Notes: generated by a model not told the origin, from the sequence alone. Shown: positions 33,965 through 43,183, counted from the stretch's first letter. The stretch is DNA of 64,000 bases from Microvirga pakistanensis (GCF_004458765.1 NZ_SPJX01000187.1:186001-250000), one strand, 5' to 3'. Numbers and translations: made by a program.

Positions 33965-36688
33965 ATGGAAAAGAGCCTCTTTCGATATATCTGGACTCAC
34001 TCCAAGCGCGAACAGCTTTTCATATGCTTTGTCGTGCTTCTGTCTCAACCTTTTTATTTCATTTCACTCGACCTGCCTCGCCGGATCGTGAATGAGGCAA
34101 TCCAGGGGGAGGCCTTCAAGGACGGGAACGTTACGGCACCCTTCCTCCAATTGCATTTCGATTTGCCGCAATGGCTGGGTGGCGGGTCTCTTCGGCTCTT
34201 CGACGGCTTCGAGGTCGGCCGCGTCGGCCTCCTGCTCGGGCTCTCGTGCCTGTTCCTGTTCTTCGTGGTCGTGAACAACGGCTTCAAGTACTGGATCAAC
34301 CTCGCGAAGGGCATTCTGGGAGAGCGGATGCTCCGGCGCATGCGCTTCGACCTTTTCGCCATGGTCCTGCGCTTCACGCCGGAGGCCCTGCGCACCGTCA
34401 AGTCCTCAGAGACCGCCACGATCATCAAGGACGAGGTCGAACCCATCGGCGGCTTCATCGGGGATGCCTTCATCACGCCGGTCCTGCTCGGCATGCAGGC
34501 TCTCACGGCGCTGTTCTTTATCATGGTGCAGAACGTGTGGCTCGGCCTCATGGCCCTCGCCGTGATCGCCGTGCAGTTCACGATCATTCCCCGCCTGCGG
34601 CGGGAACTGCTGCGGCTCGGCAAGCAGCGCCAGCTCGCCTCGCGCGAGCTTGCGGGCCGGATCGGCGAGGTGCTGGACGGCATCGAGGTGGTGCATGTCC
34701 ACAACGCCTATGCCTGGGAAAGAGCCGAGATCGGCAGCCGTTTGTTCGCGCTCTTCTCGATTCGCCTGAAGATCTACAACAGGAAATTTGCGGTCAAATT
34801 CCTCAACAATTTCCTGTCCCAGGTCACGCCTTTCCTGTTCTACGCCGTCGGCGGCTATTTCGCGCTGCGCGGCACGCTGGACATCGGCCAGCTTGTGGCC
34901 GTCATCAGCGCCTATCGCGAATTGCCGCCGCCCTTGAAGGAGCTGATCGACTGGGATCAGCAGCGTCTCGACGTGCAGGTGAAATACGATCAGGTCACCC
35001 AGCATTTCGCGGAAGAGCGGCTGGGGCCGATGATCGATGCCGATGCCGAAGCCGAAGCCGAAGACCAGCCGCTGGCCGGACCACTCGTGGTGGAAGAGCT
35101 CAGCCTTTCGGGACCCCACGGCGACATGATCATCGAGAATGCGTCCTTCTCGCTCGCGCTTCCGACCACCGTGGCGATGATGTCCAACGGCAGTCCGGCG
35201 GCAAGCATGCTGGCCCGCGTTCTCGCCCGGCGCATCACGGGATTTGCCGGGCGCATCTCCATCGGCGACCGGGATCTGACGCAGATCCCCATGTCGCTCT
35301 CGGGACGAAGGGTCGCCTATGCGGGGGTCGATCCCATCATCTTTCCGGGAAGCATCCGGGACAATCTCGTCTACGGCCTGCGCTTCAAACCCACGAACCG
35401 GACGGAAGCGGACAGGCGCGAGGTGGCGCGTCGCGTCGCGGAGGCTGCAAGGTCCGGCAATCCGTTCGAGAGCATCTCCGATTGCTGGATCGATTACGCG
35501 CGGCTGGGGCTGAAGGACGAACTGGATCTGGACCGGGCGCTGGTCCGGCTGTTGGAGCGGATCGGGATGGGCGAATCGATCTACCTGTTCGGACTTGCCG
35601 GGCGGATCGATCCGGAACGGCATGTCGCCCTCGCGGAGCGCCTGGTCGAGGCCCGGAACCGCCTGCGGGAAACCTTCCGATCGAACGGCATGGCGGATCT
35701 CGTCGAACCCTTCGATGTGGATCGCTACAACGACCAGGCTTCCATCGCCGAGAATCTGCTGTTCGGCGTTCCCGTCTCCGGTGAGTTCATGGGGCGCAAT
35801 CTCGCGGACAGTCCCCAGTTCCGCAGCGCCATCGACAGGGCGGGGCTCACGGACGGGCTCATCAAGATGGGCCTGCAGATCGCCGAAACCATGACCGAAA
35901 TCTTCCAGGGACTGCCGCCGGGGCATTCGCTCTTCGCGCAGTTCTCCTTCATCGGCGCGGAAGAGCTGCCGGATTTCCAGGCCATCCTGCGCCGCCGGGC
36001 AAGGGGCGGGCACGATCTGAGGCGGGAGGAGCGGACCCGGCTCTTGGCCCTTCCGCTCGCCTATATCGAGGCCAGGCACCGCCTCGGCCTGCTCGACGAC
36101 AGCCTGAAACGGCAGATCGTGGAGGCCCGCAGCTTCGTGCGGGGCACCCTCGAAAAGGCGGGGGCGACGGGGGTGGAATTCTACGATCCCGACAGGATCT
36201 GCATGGCGGCTCCCTTGCGGGACAATCTTCTGTTCGGCCGGGTCAACTATCAGGTGGCCGACGCCCGCCACCGGGTCGCGGAGGCCATCGCGGCGGTCAT
36301 CCGGGAGCTCGATCTTCTGGAGGACGTGGAGCGCATCGGCCTCGACCACGAGGTGGGCGCGGCGGGCCGCCTTCTGTCTCCGCAGGAGCGTGCGAGCGTC
36401 AATCTGGTGCGCTGCCTCGTGAAGCGCCCGGACATTCTCATCATCGACGGCGCTCTGGCCCCCTTCGACGAGGAGCGTGCCGGAAAAATCCTTCACGCGC
36501 TTCTCGGCGATCTCGAGCAACAAAGCCTGTTCATGGTTCTGTCCAATGATCGACAGGCCGGGGCTTTCGATGTTCAGATGCGCTTCAATGGCGGGCGTAT
36601 CGTCGCAGACCAGATCGCGGATTCGCAGGGGCGGGCGCAGCGTGCCGCGGCGGAGAATGCCCAGAACATAGCAGGAGAGGTGGCATGA
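33965..36688 (+). CDS. ABC-exporter-like protein with degenerate, triplicated nucleotide-binding modules
   Basis: The 907-aa protein starts with an ABC exporter transmembrane domain (about 1-330, five or six helices; SLFRYIWTHSKREQLFICFVVLLS). The rest resembles ATPase domains that have lost catalysis. The Walker A region reads SNGSPAASML with no GKS/T, the signature is LLSPQERA, and Walker B is ILIIDGALAPFD, without the catalytic Glu. Three copies of an exporter-type x-ENL-x-x-G segment occur: GSIRDNLVYG, ASIAENLLFG, PLRDNLLFG. It overlaps the cyclic-nucleotide-binding gene by 4 bp. ATG 33965 matches the exporter N-terminus better than GTG 33908. The role is unknown; it could be a regulatory or scaffold membrane protein for the divergent glycan genes. 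Confidence 0.87.
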   Translation: MEKSLFRYIWTHSKREQLFICFVVLLSQPFYFISLDLPRRIVNEAIQGEAFKDGNVTAPFLQLHFDLPQWLGGGSLRLFDGFEVGRVGLLLGLSCLFLFFVVVNNGFKYWINLAKGILGERMLRRMRFDLFAMVLRFTPEALRTVKSSETATIIKDEVEPIGGFIGDAFITPVLLGMQALTALFFIMVQNVWLGLMALAVIAVQFTIIPRLRRELLRLGKQRQLASRELAGRIGEVLDGIEVVHVHNAYAWERAEIGSRLFALFSIRLKIYNRKFAVKFLNNFLSQVTPFLFYAVGGYFALRGTLDIGQLVAVISAYRELPPPLKELIDWDQQRLDVQVKYDQVTQHFAEERLGPMIDADAEAEAEDQPLAGPLVVEELSLSGPHGDMIIENASFSLALPTTVAMMSNGSPAASMLARVLARRITGFAGRISIGDRDLTQIPMSLSGRRVAYAGVDPIIFPGSIRDNLVYGLRFKPTNRTEADRREVARRVAEAARSGNPFESISDCWIDYARLGLKDELDLDRALVRLLERIGMGESIYLFGLAGRIDPERHVALAERLVEARNRLRETFRSNGMADLVEPFDVDRYNDQASIAENLLFGVPVSGEFMGRNLADSPQFRSAIDRAGLTDGLIKMGLQIAETMTEIFQGLPPGHSLFAQFSFIGAEELPDFQAILRRRARGGHDLRREERTRLLALPLAYIEARHRLGLLDDSLKRQIVEARSFVRGTLEKAGATGVEFYDPDRICMAAPLRDNLLFGRVNYQVADARHRVAEAIAAVIRELDLLEDVERIGLDHEVGAAGRLLSPQERASVNLVRCLVKRPDILIIDGALAPFDEERAGKILHALLGDLEQQSLFMVLSNDRQAGAFDVQMRFNGGRIVADQIADSQGRAQRAAAENAQNIAGEVA

Positions 36689-37131
36689 CCCTTGAGACCG
36701 AGGTTCAGTCCCTGAGGCAGGTTCCCATGTTCCGGGATATCGACCCGGCCCGGCTGAAGCTTCTCGCCTTCACCAGCGAGCGGGTTCAGTTCGCCGCCGG
36801 GCAGCGTTTCTTCGCGCAGGGCGATCCGTCCGATGCGGCCTATGTGCTCCTCGACGGGCGCGCCAGCGTCCTGCTCAACACCCCCAAGGGGGAAATCCAG
36901 GTTGCGGAGCTCTCCGGGAACGCCCTTCTCGGCGAGATGGGCATCCTGTCCGACACGCCCCGCTCCGCGACGATCGTGGCCTCGGAGCCGACCACGGCGC
37001 TTCGCATCGACAAGCGCGTTTTTCTCGAGTTGCTGGCCCAGTTCCCCCAGATGTCCCTGGCCGTGATGCGCGAATTGGCGCAGCGCCTCGAGCGTACCAA
37101 CGCCCAGCTCGTCGCCCAATCCTCCTCGTGA
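36685..37131 (+). CDS. Stand-alone cyclic-nucleotide-binding domain protein
   Basis: The 148-aa cytosolic protein is a single CRP/PKA-type cNMP domain (about 15-130), with the phosphate-binding cassette GEMGILSDTPRSATIVA including the key Glu and Arg, so it should bind cAMP or cGMP. No helix-turn-helix follows, so it is not a transcription factor. Its ATG overlaps the stop of the ABC-like gene, implying that both proteins are made together and may interact. An adenylate cyclase is encoded at 46612 in this window, but a link is inference. Confidence 0.9.
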   Translation: MTLETEVQSLRQVPMFRDIDPARLKLLAFTSERVQFAAGQRFFAQGDPSDAAYVLLDGRASVLLNTPKGEIQVAELSGNALLGEMGILSDTPRSATIVASEPTTALRIDKRVFLELLAQFPQMSLAVMRELAQRLERTNAQLVAQSSS

Positions 37132-37149
37132 ACGTACCTCTTTTGGGGA

Positions 37150-37168
37150 TGTTTTCCCGGGGAAAACA
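37150..37168. terminator. Palindrome after the cNMP gene
   Basis: TGTTTTC, CCGGG loop, GAAAACA. It may be a weak terminator for the ABC/cNMP pair or an operator for the next gene. Confidence 0.45.
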
Positions 37169-37302
37169 CGCTTCCCTACCCCATAAGATTGGGGTCTTAC
37201 GGTCAAGCTGACCGATTCTCGACACATCTACCCGTCAACTCTTGTCCCAGAATGACACAAGGGGTGGTTCGGATTGAGCCGAACCCTGCGGGAACAAGTG
37301 TG

Positions 37303-38388
37303 ATGCCGAGTAATGCAAGAACACTGCTGTGCGCCGTGCCGCAACCTGTTGCGGCTCCGCGTCAAGGCGGCCTTGGCCGCCAGACGGCTCGTGTGGCCCT
37401 TGCTTTGGGCCTGATGGTGGGGTTCCAAGGGGTGACGGCGGGTCCTGCCGCCGTCGCCACCCTGCCCACCGCCATGGTGGACAACAACCGTTCTTCCCCG
37501 GTCAAGGCGCTGGCCGTGGCAACTCCCGTAACGGCTTCCATCGCCTATACGCCCGAGCTCGGCAAGCAGCCGGGTCTCTTCCAGGCGATCATCGAGGGCG
37601 CCTTCTCCCTGTCCAAGAAGCGCCAGCCGAAGCCCGAACACGAGGGGCTTCTCCCGGAAGCCGCCGGCAATCCGGACGAGATCATTCCCTTCAACGGGCG
37701 CAACATCCCGCGCTGGCTGGTTCACTCCATCCTCAAGGCCGCTCACGTCACGGGCGTGGACCCGGTCTACATGATGACGCTTGCCGACGTGGAATCGAGC
37801 CTCTCGCCCGAGGCGAAGGCCCCGACCTCCTCCGCCGAGGGCCTGTTCCAGTTCATCGATCGGACCTGGCTCGAGATCGTCGCCATGCACGCGGCCGATT
37901 ACGGCTTCACCGCCGCCGCCGAGGCCGTCCGGATCGTCAATGGCGATCCCGTGGTGAGCGACAAGGACCGCGAGTGGATCATGGGCCTGCGCACCGATCC
38001 CTATTTCTCGGCGCTCATGGCGGGCGAGCTGATCAAGGATGTCGAGCGCGCCCTCATCTCTCAAGGCGAGCGCGAGCTCGCCGAGGCCGAACTCTACCTT
38101 GCCCATTTCCTCGGGGCGAGGAGCGCCGTACGCTTCCTGGAGGCGCTCGACCGGGATCCGAACATGAAGGCCTCCAAGCTCTTCCCGCAGGCCGCGAGAG
38201 CCAATGCGGGCCTCTTCACCGAGGGCAAGGGCCGCAAGCGCCGCTCGGTGACGGTCGCCGAACTCTACAACAAGATCGACTCGAAGATCGTGCGTCGTCT
38301 GGACCGCTACGAGGGCATCGGACCCTATCTCGCGGAGGTCACCCGCCCGACGGTGGAGGTGACGGAAACCAGCGCCGTCACCCGGTGA
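37303..38388 (+). CDS. Lytic transglycosylase-like (SLT-fold) exported protein
   Basis: From ATG 37303 the product is 361 aa, with an N-terminal hydrophobic/export segment (VALALGLMVGFQGVTAG). A lysozyme-like domain sits at about 140-330: LADVESSLSPEAKAPTSSAEGLFQFIDRTWLE carries the likely catalytic Glu and the S-A-x-GLFQF motif of SLT enzymes. It should cleave peptidoglycan glycan strands in the periplasm. Starts at 37189 and 37252 are also possible; none has a strong ribosome site. Its stop abuts that of the convergent AsnC-domain gene, the two stops forming TGATCA. Confidence 0.85.
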   Translation: MPSNARTLLCAVPQPVAAPRQGGLGRQTARVALALGLMVGFQGVTAGPAAVATLPTAMVDNNRSSPVKALAVATPVTASIAYTPELGKQPGLFQAIIEGAFSLSKKRQPKPEHEGLLPEAAGNPDEIIPFNGRNIPRWLVHSILKAAHVTGVDPVYMMTLADVESSLSPEAKAPTSSAEGLFQFIDRTWLEIVAMHAADYGFTAAAEAVRIVNGDPVVSDKDREWIMGLRTDPYFSALMAGELIKDVERALISQGERELAEAELYLAHFLGARSAVRFLEALDRDPNMKASKLFPQAARANAGLFTEGKGRKRRSVTVAELYNKIDSKIVRRLDRYEGIGPYLAEVTRPTVEVTETSAVTR

Positions 38389-38625
38389 TCAGAACGCCTT
38401 GAAGGTGATGATCGTGTGGGTGTCGGCAATCTCGGGGATCACCTGAACGTTCTCGGCGATGAAGTGGCCGATATCGACGCCGTCGTCCACGTGGAACTTG
38501 GCGAGGATGTCGTAATTGCCGGCGGTCGAGTAGATCTCCGATGCGATCTCCCGGTCCGCGAGGGCGTTGGCGACCGCGTAGGTCTTGCCGAGCTTGCATT
38601 TGATCTCGACGAAGAAGGTCTGCAT
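38389..38625 (-). CDS. Stand-alone Lrp/AsnC ligand-binding (RAM) domain protein
   Basis: The 78-aa protein starts MQTFFVEIKCKLGKTYAVAN and consists only of the alpha/beta RAM domain found at the C-terminus of Lrp/AsnC regulators; it has no DNA-binding helix-turn-helix. Such short proteins form rings that bind amino acids and may modulate full-length regulators. GGAG precedes ATG 38625 by about 7 nt, supporting this start over 38637. It is convergent with the lytic transglycosylase gene and just downstream of the UDP-glucose dehydrogenase gene on the same strand. Confidence 0.9.
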   Translation of the reverse strand: MQTFFVEIKCKLGKTYAVANALADREIASEIYSTAGNYDILAKFHVDDGVDIGHFIAENVQVIPEIADTHTIITFKAF

Positions 38626-38720
38626 GGGGCGCTCCAAAGGACGTGGGCTTCAGGCCGCGTGACGGAACCGCACGTATGGCACGGCAGGACGTTCGCGTGA
38701 ATATCCTGCCCGCCGAAATG

Positions 38721-40025
38721 TCAGGGCCGTCCGATGCTCACATAGGTGAAGCCGTTCCGGCGCATCTCGTCGGGGCGGTAGACGTTGCGCAGGTCCACGA
38801 CCACGGGCTCGGCGAGCGCCGCCTTCAGGCGCTTCAGGTCGAGCGCCCGGAACATGTCCCATTCGGTGACGATCACGAGGGCGTCCGCGCCGCGCGCGCA
38901 GTCGTAGGCGTCGCGGGCATATTCCACGTCCGTCAGCATGGCGCCCGCCGCCTGCATGCCTTCCGGATCATAGGCCCGAATGCGGGCGCCCGAATCCTGC
39001 AGGGCCGTGATGACGTCGATCGAGGGCGCCTCGCGCATGTCGTCGGTGTTGGGCTTGAAGGTGAGGCCCAGCATGGCGATCGTCTTGCCGCGCACCGAGC
39101 CGCCGCAGGCCGCGATCACCTTCCGGCCCATCGCGCGCTTGCGCTGGCTGTTGACGGCCGCCACCGTTTCCACCAGGCGCATGGGCGCCTCGAAATCCTG
39201 CGCGGTCTTGATCAGGGCCAGCGTATCCTTCGGGAAGCATGAGCCGCCGTAGCCGGGGCCCGCATGGAGGAACTTGGAGCCGATGCGGTTGTCGAGCCCG
39301 ATGCCGCGGGCGACATCCTGCACGTTCGCGCCCACATGCTCGCAGAGATCCGCGATCTCGTTGATGAACGTGATCTTGGTGGCCAGGAACGCGTTGGCCG
39401 CGTACTTCGTCAGCTCCGCGGTGCGCCGGGACATGGCCAGGATCGGCGATTGGTTGAGATAGAGCGGGCGGTAGATCTCGTTCATCACGCCCTGGGCCCG
39501 GGGGTCGTCCGTGCCGATCACGATGCGGTCGGGGCGCTTGAAGTCGGCGATCGCCGCGCCTTCCCGCAGGAATTCCGGGTTGGACACGACGGCGAAGTCC
39601 GCGTCGGGCCGGGTTTCGCGGATGATGCGCTCCACCTCGTCGCCGGTGCCCACGGGCACGGTCGATTTGGTGACCACCACCGTGTAGCCGTCCATGGCTC
39701 CCGCGATGTCGCGGGCCGCCTGGTAGACGTAGGAGAGGTCCGCATGGCCGTCGCCGCGGCGGGAAGGGGTCCCCACCGCGATGAACACGCCTTCTGCGTG
39801 CTTGACGGCTTCGGGCAGGTTGGTGGTGAAGGTCAGGCGTCCTTCGCGCACGTTCTTGGCGACGAGTTCGGCGAGGCCCGGCTCGAAGATGGGGATCTCG
39901 CCGCGGTTGAGGGCCTCGATCTTGCGCGGATCCTTGTCCACGCAGCACACCTCGTGGCCGAAATCCGCGAAGCAGGCCCCGGACACCAGACCGACATAGC
40001 CCGACCCGATCATCGCAATGCGCAT
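38721..40025 (-). CDS. ugd: UDP-glucose 6-dehydrogenase
   Basis: The 434-aa enzyme oxidises UDP-glucose to UDP-glucuronate with NAD, supplying exopolysaccharide or lipid glycosylation. It has the Rossmann motif MRIAMIGSGYVGLVSGACFA, TKSTVPVGT, NPEFLREG, and the catalytic Cys in GGSCFPKDT. The C-terminal LGLTFKPNTDDMREAPS is typical of bacterial Ugd. ATG 40025 has GGAGAG upstream; the longer frame from 40172 includes promoter DNA. It is divergent from the asparaginase gene. Confidence 0.95.
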   Translation of the reverse strand: MRIAMIGSGYVGLVSGACFADFGHEVCCVDKDPRKIEALNRGEIPIFEPGLAELVAKNVREGRLTFTTNLPEAVKHAEGVFIAVGTPSRRGDGHADLSYVYQAARDIAGAMDGYTVVVTKSTVPVGTGDEVERIIRETRPDADFAVVSNPEFLREGAAIADFKRPDRIVIGTDDPRAQGVMNEIYRPLYLNQSPILAMSRRTAELTKYAANAFLATKITFINEIADLCEHVGANVQDVARGIGLDNRIGSKFLHAGPGYGGSCFPKDTLALIKTAQDFEAPMRLVETVAAVNSQRKRAMGRKVIAACGGSVRGKTIAMLGLTFKPNTDDMREAPSIDVITALQDSGARIRAYDPEGMQAAGAMLTDVEYARDAYDCARGADALVIVTEWDMFRALDLKRLKAALAEPVVVDLRNVYRPDEMRRNGFTYVSIGRP

Positions 40026-40184
40026 CAGGATCTCTCCTTTGTGATGAATGCCAGGGTTTAGGGCGCTGGAGACTTGGCCGCAAGGCAGCATAAGGGGGAG
40101 GGCGGAACCATTTTGCAACAAAACTCCCTTTGACATCCGGCCAAAGCACGCCCAAAAGACCGCCGTTTTCAAAACGGGGCATTT

Positions 40185-41192
40185 ATGGATAACCCTTTCC
40201 TAGTCGAGGTCACACGTGGCCCGCTGGTCGAATCCCGTCATCGGGCCAGCGTTTCCGTGGTGGATGCGGACGGCGCGACCGTCCTGTCGATCGGAGACGT
40301 GGACCGGCGCGTTTTTCCGCGGTCCGCGGTCAAGGCCCTTCAGGCTCTGCCCCTTCTCGAGAGCGGGATCGCGGACAAGTACGGCCTGACCGACGAAGAG
40401 ATCGCGCTTGCCTGCGCGTCCCATTCGGGCGAGCCGGAGCATGTGCGGGTGGCCCGGTCCATGCTGGAAAAGGCCGGGCAGGATGTGGGCTGCCTCGAAT
40501 GCGGCACCCACTGGCCCATGGGCGAGGCGGCCAACCGCGCCCTGGCGGCGCAGGGAGGCACCCCGAGCGCCCTGCACAACAACTGCTCCGGAAAGCATGC
40601 GGGATTCATCTGCCTCGCCTGCGGGCTCGGGCACGACCCGAAGGGCTATGTGAGCCCGAACCATCCGGTCCAGCGCATGGTGCGCGAGGCCCTTGAGGAT
40701 GCGACCGGGGCCTGCCACACGATGGAGAAGAGCGGAATCGACGGCTGTTCGATCCCCACCTATGCCATCCCGCTGCCGTCCCTGGCTTTCGGCTTCGCGA
40801 AATTCGGCACCGGCGCCGGCCTCTCGGGGGAGGGGAAGGCTGCCGCGGAGAGGATCCGCCGGGCCGTGGCCGCCCATCCCTTCATGGTGGCGGGCACGGG
40901 GCGCTTCGATACCAGGCTCATGGAACTCCTCAAGGAGCGAGCCTTCGTGAAGGTGGGGGCGGAGGGCGTCTACTGCGCCGCGCTCCCGGGGCTCGGCTAC
41001 GGGATCGCCCTCAAGGCCGAGGACGGGAATGCCCGTGCGGCGGAGGCCATCATGGCCGGACTGATCCTGCGCTTCCTGCCCCTCGGCGACGAGGAGCGCG
41101 CGGCGGTCGGGAAAATGGCGCAGCCGGTCTTCAAGAACTGGAACGGCATCGAGGTCGGAAGCCTTCGCCTCTCTCCCGTGCTTCTGGGATGA
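40185..41192 (+). CDS. L-asparaginase, Rhizobium etli AnsA-like (type II in Pfam naming)
   Basis: The 335-aa enzyme hydrolyses asparagine to aspartate and ammonia. It belongs to the Asparaginase_II family, unrelated to E. coli AnsA/AnsB. Conserved features are RVFPRSAVKALQ with the catalytic Ser-x-x-Lys, CASHSGEPEH, and NNCSGKHAGF with the zinc-binding Cys and Ser-x-Lys. EKSGIDGCSIPTYAIPL follows. Length equals family members. It is a single gene, 159 bp from divergent ugd. Confidence 0.92.
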   Translation: MDNPFLVEVTRGPLVESRHRASVSVVDADGATVLSIGDVDRRVFPRSAVKALQALPLLESGIADKYGLTDEEIALACASHSGEPEHVRVARSMLEKAGQDVGCLECGTHWPMGEAANRALAAQGGTPSALHNNCSGKHAGFICLACGLGHDPKGYVSPNHPVQRMVREALEDATGACHTMEKSGIDGCSIPTYAIPLPSLAFGFAKFGTGAGLSGEGKAAAERIRRAVAAHPFMVAGTGRFDTRLMELLKERAFVKVGAEGVYCAALPGLGYGIALKAEDGNARAAEAIMAGLILRFLPLGDEERAAVGKMAQPVFKNWNGIEVGSLRLSPVLLG

Positions 41193-41248
41193 GCCGCGTC
41201 CACAGGCTCCTCTTCGGTGCGGCCGTTCCCGACCTCGAGCGCTGCTCT

Positions 41249-41280
41249 CGTCATCCCCGGGTCAAGCCCCGGGGATGACG
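41249..41280. repeat. GTCATCCCC-type hairpin
   Basis: CGTCATCCCCGGG and CCCGGGGATGACG are perfect 13-bp arms around a 6-nt loop. It probably serves as terminator for the asparaginase gene. Confidence 0.85.
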
Positions 41281-41303
41281 TGGAGAGAACTGGGACGGAC
41301 CCT

Positions 41304-41410
41304 AAAGCATCGGACCCGAAGGTGGACTTGCACTTTTGGGATCAATCCAATGCTTCCTCTTAAGGTGGGAGCATCGTTGGGCGCGGCCCTCCGGGTTCGC
41401 ACGATGCTCT
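41304..41410. repeat. Intergenic double-hairpin element, TAG-linked family copy 2
   Basis: It parallels the copy at 3662-3757: an imperfect first hairpin (GCATCGGACCCGAAGGTGG with partner TTTTGGGATC and further pairing), then GAGCATCGT with ACGATGCTC. On the minus strand it begins exactly at the TAG stop of meaB. Confidence 0.88.
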
Positions 41411-42395
41411 AAAGCCCGAGCAGCTTGACGATCTCGCTCGCACCCGCATCGGGGGACACGCTGCCGTCCGCGATGCCCTTCTCGATGTCGGGCACGCGCC
41501 TTTTCAGCACGGGATCCCGGGTGAGCCGCTCGTGCAGGCGCTCATGGACCAGAGCCCACATCCACTTCGTGTCCTGCGTCCGCCTTTTGGCCGCGAGTTC
41601 GCCGCTCGCCTCGAGGCGCCTGCGGTGATCCAGCACCTTCGACCAGAGCTCGTCGAGCCCCTGTCCGGTGAGCCCCGAAATCGTCAGCACCGGCGGCGCC
41701 CAGGTGGAGGAGGCGGGGGCGAGGATGTGGAGGGCGGCCTGGTATTCGGCCGCCGCAGCCTTGGCCTTGGCGCCGGCATCGTCCGCCTTGTTGACGGCGA
41801 TCAGGTCGGCCAGCTCCAGAATGCCCTTCTTGATTCCCTGCAGCTCGTCGCCGGCGCCGGGAAGCATGAGGACGAGAAAGAAATCGGTCAGGTCCGCCAC
41901 GGCCGTTTCCGACTGGCCCACGCCCACCGTCTCCACCAGGATCACGTCGAAACCCGCGGCCTCGCACAGGAGCATGGTCTCCCGGGTCTTGGCGGCGACG
42001 CCGCCGAGCGTCCCGGAGGACGGGGAGGGGCGGATGAAGGCGTTCGGGTCGCCCGAGAGCCGCGCCATGCGGGTCTTGTCGCCGAGAATCGCGCCGCCGG
42101 TGCGGGTGGAGCTGGGATCGACCGCCAGCACGGCGACCTTGTGGCCCCTGTCCGTCAGCATGCTGCCGAGGGAATCGATGGCGGTGGATTTGCCGACCCC
42201 GGGCACGCCCGTGATGCCGATCCGCACGGCCTTGCCGGTGCGGGCCATCAGCTCCTGCAGCAGGGCGCGGGCGGTCTCCCGGTGGTCGGGGCGGCGGGAT
42301 TCCATGAGCGTGATGGCGCGCGCCAGCGCCGCGCGCTCGCCCCGCGCCACGGCGTCGGCCGTCACATCCGCCTTCCTGTGGGAACCCCCGGTCAT
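41409..42395 (-). CDS. meaB: MeaB GTPase, methylmalonyl-CoA mutase chaperone
   Basis: The 328-aa G3E-type GTPase protects and reloads the B12-dependent methylmalonyl-CoA mutase. It has Walker A GVPGVGKST, the AVDPSSTRTGGAILGDKTRM segment, Walker B-like ILVETVGVGQSE and NKAD for guanine recognition, plus the C-terminal dimerisation arm. It is not next to the mutase genes (50064-56580), though in many genomes the three cluster. ATG 42395 starts 32 bp after the DUF3750 stop, so the two genes are probably co-transcribed. Its stop lies on the repeat element. Confidence 0.95.
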   Translation of the reverse strand: MTGGSHRKADVTADAVARGERAALARAITLMESRRPDHRETARALLQELMARTGKAVRIGITGVPGVGKSTAIDSLGSMLTDRGHKVAVLAVDPSSTRTGGAILGDKTRMARLSGDPNAFIRPSPSSGTLGGVAAKTRETMLLCEAAGFDVILVETVGVGQSETAVADLTDFFLVLMLPGAGDELQGIKKGILELADLIAVNKADDAGAKAKAAAAEYQAALHILAPASSTWAPPVLTISGLTGQGLDELWSKVLDHRRRLEASGELAAKRRTQDTKWMWALVHERLHERLTRDPVLKRRVPDIEKGIADGSVSPDAGASEIVKLLGL

Positions 42396-42427
42396 GGAAG
42401 TAGCCTTAGCGGATTCGGGAGCCGCTT

Positions 42428-43183
42428 TCACCACGTGATCGGATCCATGCCGAACCTTCCCCAGGCGGGGATCTTGAGGGCGGGGCGCCGGATGTCGATC
42501 CCGGCGACGAGGCCCATGAAGTCGATCTCGATGCCCTCGACCCAGCCCAGCGCCAGGCCCGCATAGCCGGCGAGCGAGATCTGGATGCCGGTGCGGCTCG
42601 GAGTGAGGCCGACGATGTCCTGCAGCGGCCGCCAATCCTTGCCGAGCGCCGTCGGCGGCAGGGCGGCATCGAGTTCGGGCACGGAGCGCAGCACATGAGC
42701 CACGAAGGTGTTGGAGTTGGGGCCGGGCCAGGCGTTGTAGGCGCCATAGGCGTTGTAGGGATACCGCTCGACGGCCTTGCGGATCTGCGGGATGAGGCGC
42801 TGCGCGGCCTCTCCCTCGATCAGCGCCACCGGATGGGGCGCATTGCCGAACCAGCGCCCGTCCGGCGCCCATCCGTTGGTGCGCACGGGGCTGCCCCAGC
42901 CGACCTTGTCGTAGCGCGTGTACTGGCTCGCACCCGCCTCCTTCACGACGATCCAGGTGTGGTGGGCGAAGATGCCGCGCCAGCGGCCCACCCGCGCCGC
43001 ATAGACCGCGACGATGGCCTGCGGCGCCTCGGACGGCGCCGGCAGCAGCTTCGCGCTCGACCAATCGGCCGCGCGCCAGTTCGGCGCGACATCTTCGCGC
43101 ATCGTCCACCAGAGTGCGTGGGCGCCGACAGGAAAGATGAAGAGTCCGATGAGGAGGAGGAAAGTACGGAAGAGAAGAGCCAT
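42428..43183 (-). CDS. DUF3750 membrane-anchored protein
   Basis: The 251-aa protein begins with a membrane helix (ALLFRTFLLLIGLFIFPVGAHALWW), followed by a domain with FAHHTWIVVKEAGASQYTRYDK, YPYNAYGAYNAWPGPNSNTFVAHVLR and a C-terminal PAWGRFGMDP. The His, Cys-free NTF and Tyr/Asn pattern match the DUF3750 family, whose members look like papain/NlpC-related folds but are uncharacterised. ATG 43183 is preferred over 43219. It is upstream of meaB and probably in the same transcript. Confidence 0.85.
   Translation of the reverse strand: MALLFRTFLLLIGLFIFPVGAHALWWTMREDVAPNWRAADWSSAKLLPAPSEAPQAIVAVYAARVGRWRGIFAHHTWIVVKEAGASQYTRYDKVGWGSPVRTNGWAPDGRWFGNAPHPVALIEGEAAQRLIPQIRKAVERYPYNAYGAYNAWPGPNSNTFVAHVLRSVPELDAALPPTALGKDWRPLQDIVGLTPSRTGIQISLAGYAGLALGWVEGIEIDFMGLVAGIDIRRPALKIPAWGRFGMDPITW

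Noticed and set aside
34406..36523. 705-codon minus-strand frame
   Set aside because: It is antisense to the degenerate ABC gene, which has membrane helices and exporter motifs in the other frame.
38643..38694. GGAAC and CGTT pair near 38655-38694
   Set aside because: The spacing is 21 bp, outside the 16-17 bp needed for EcfG promoters.
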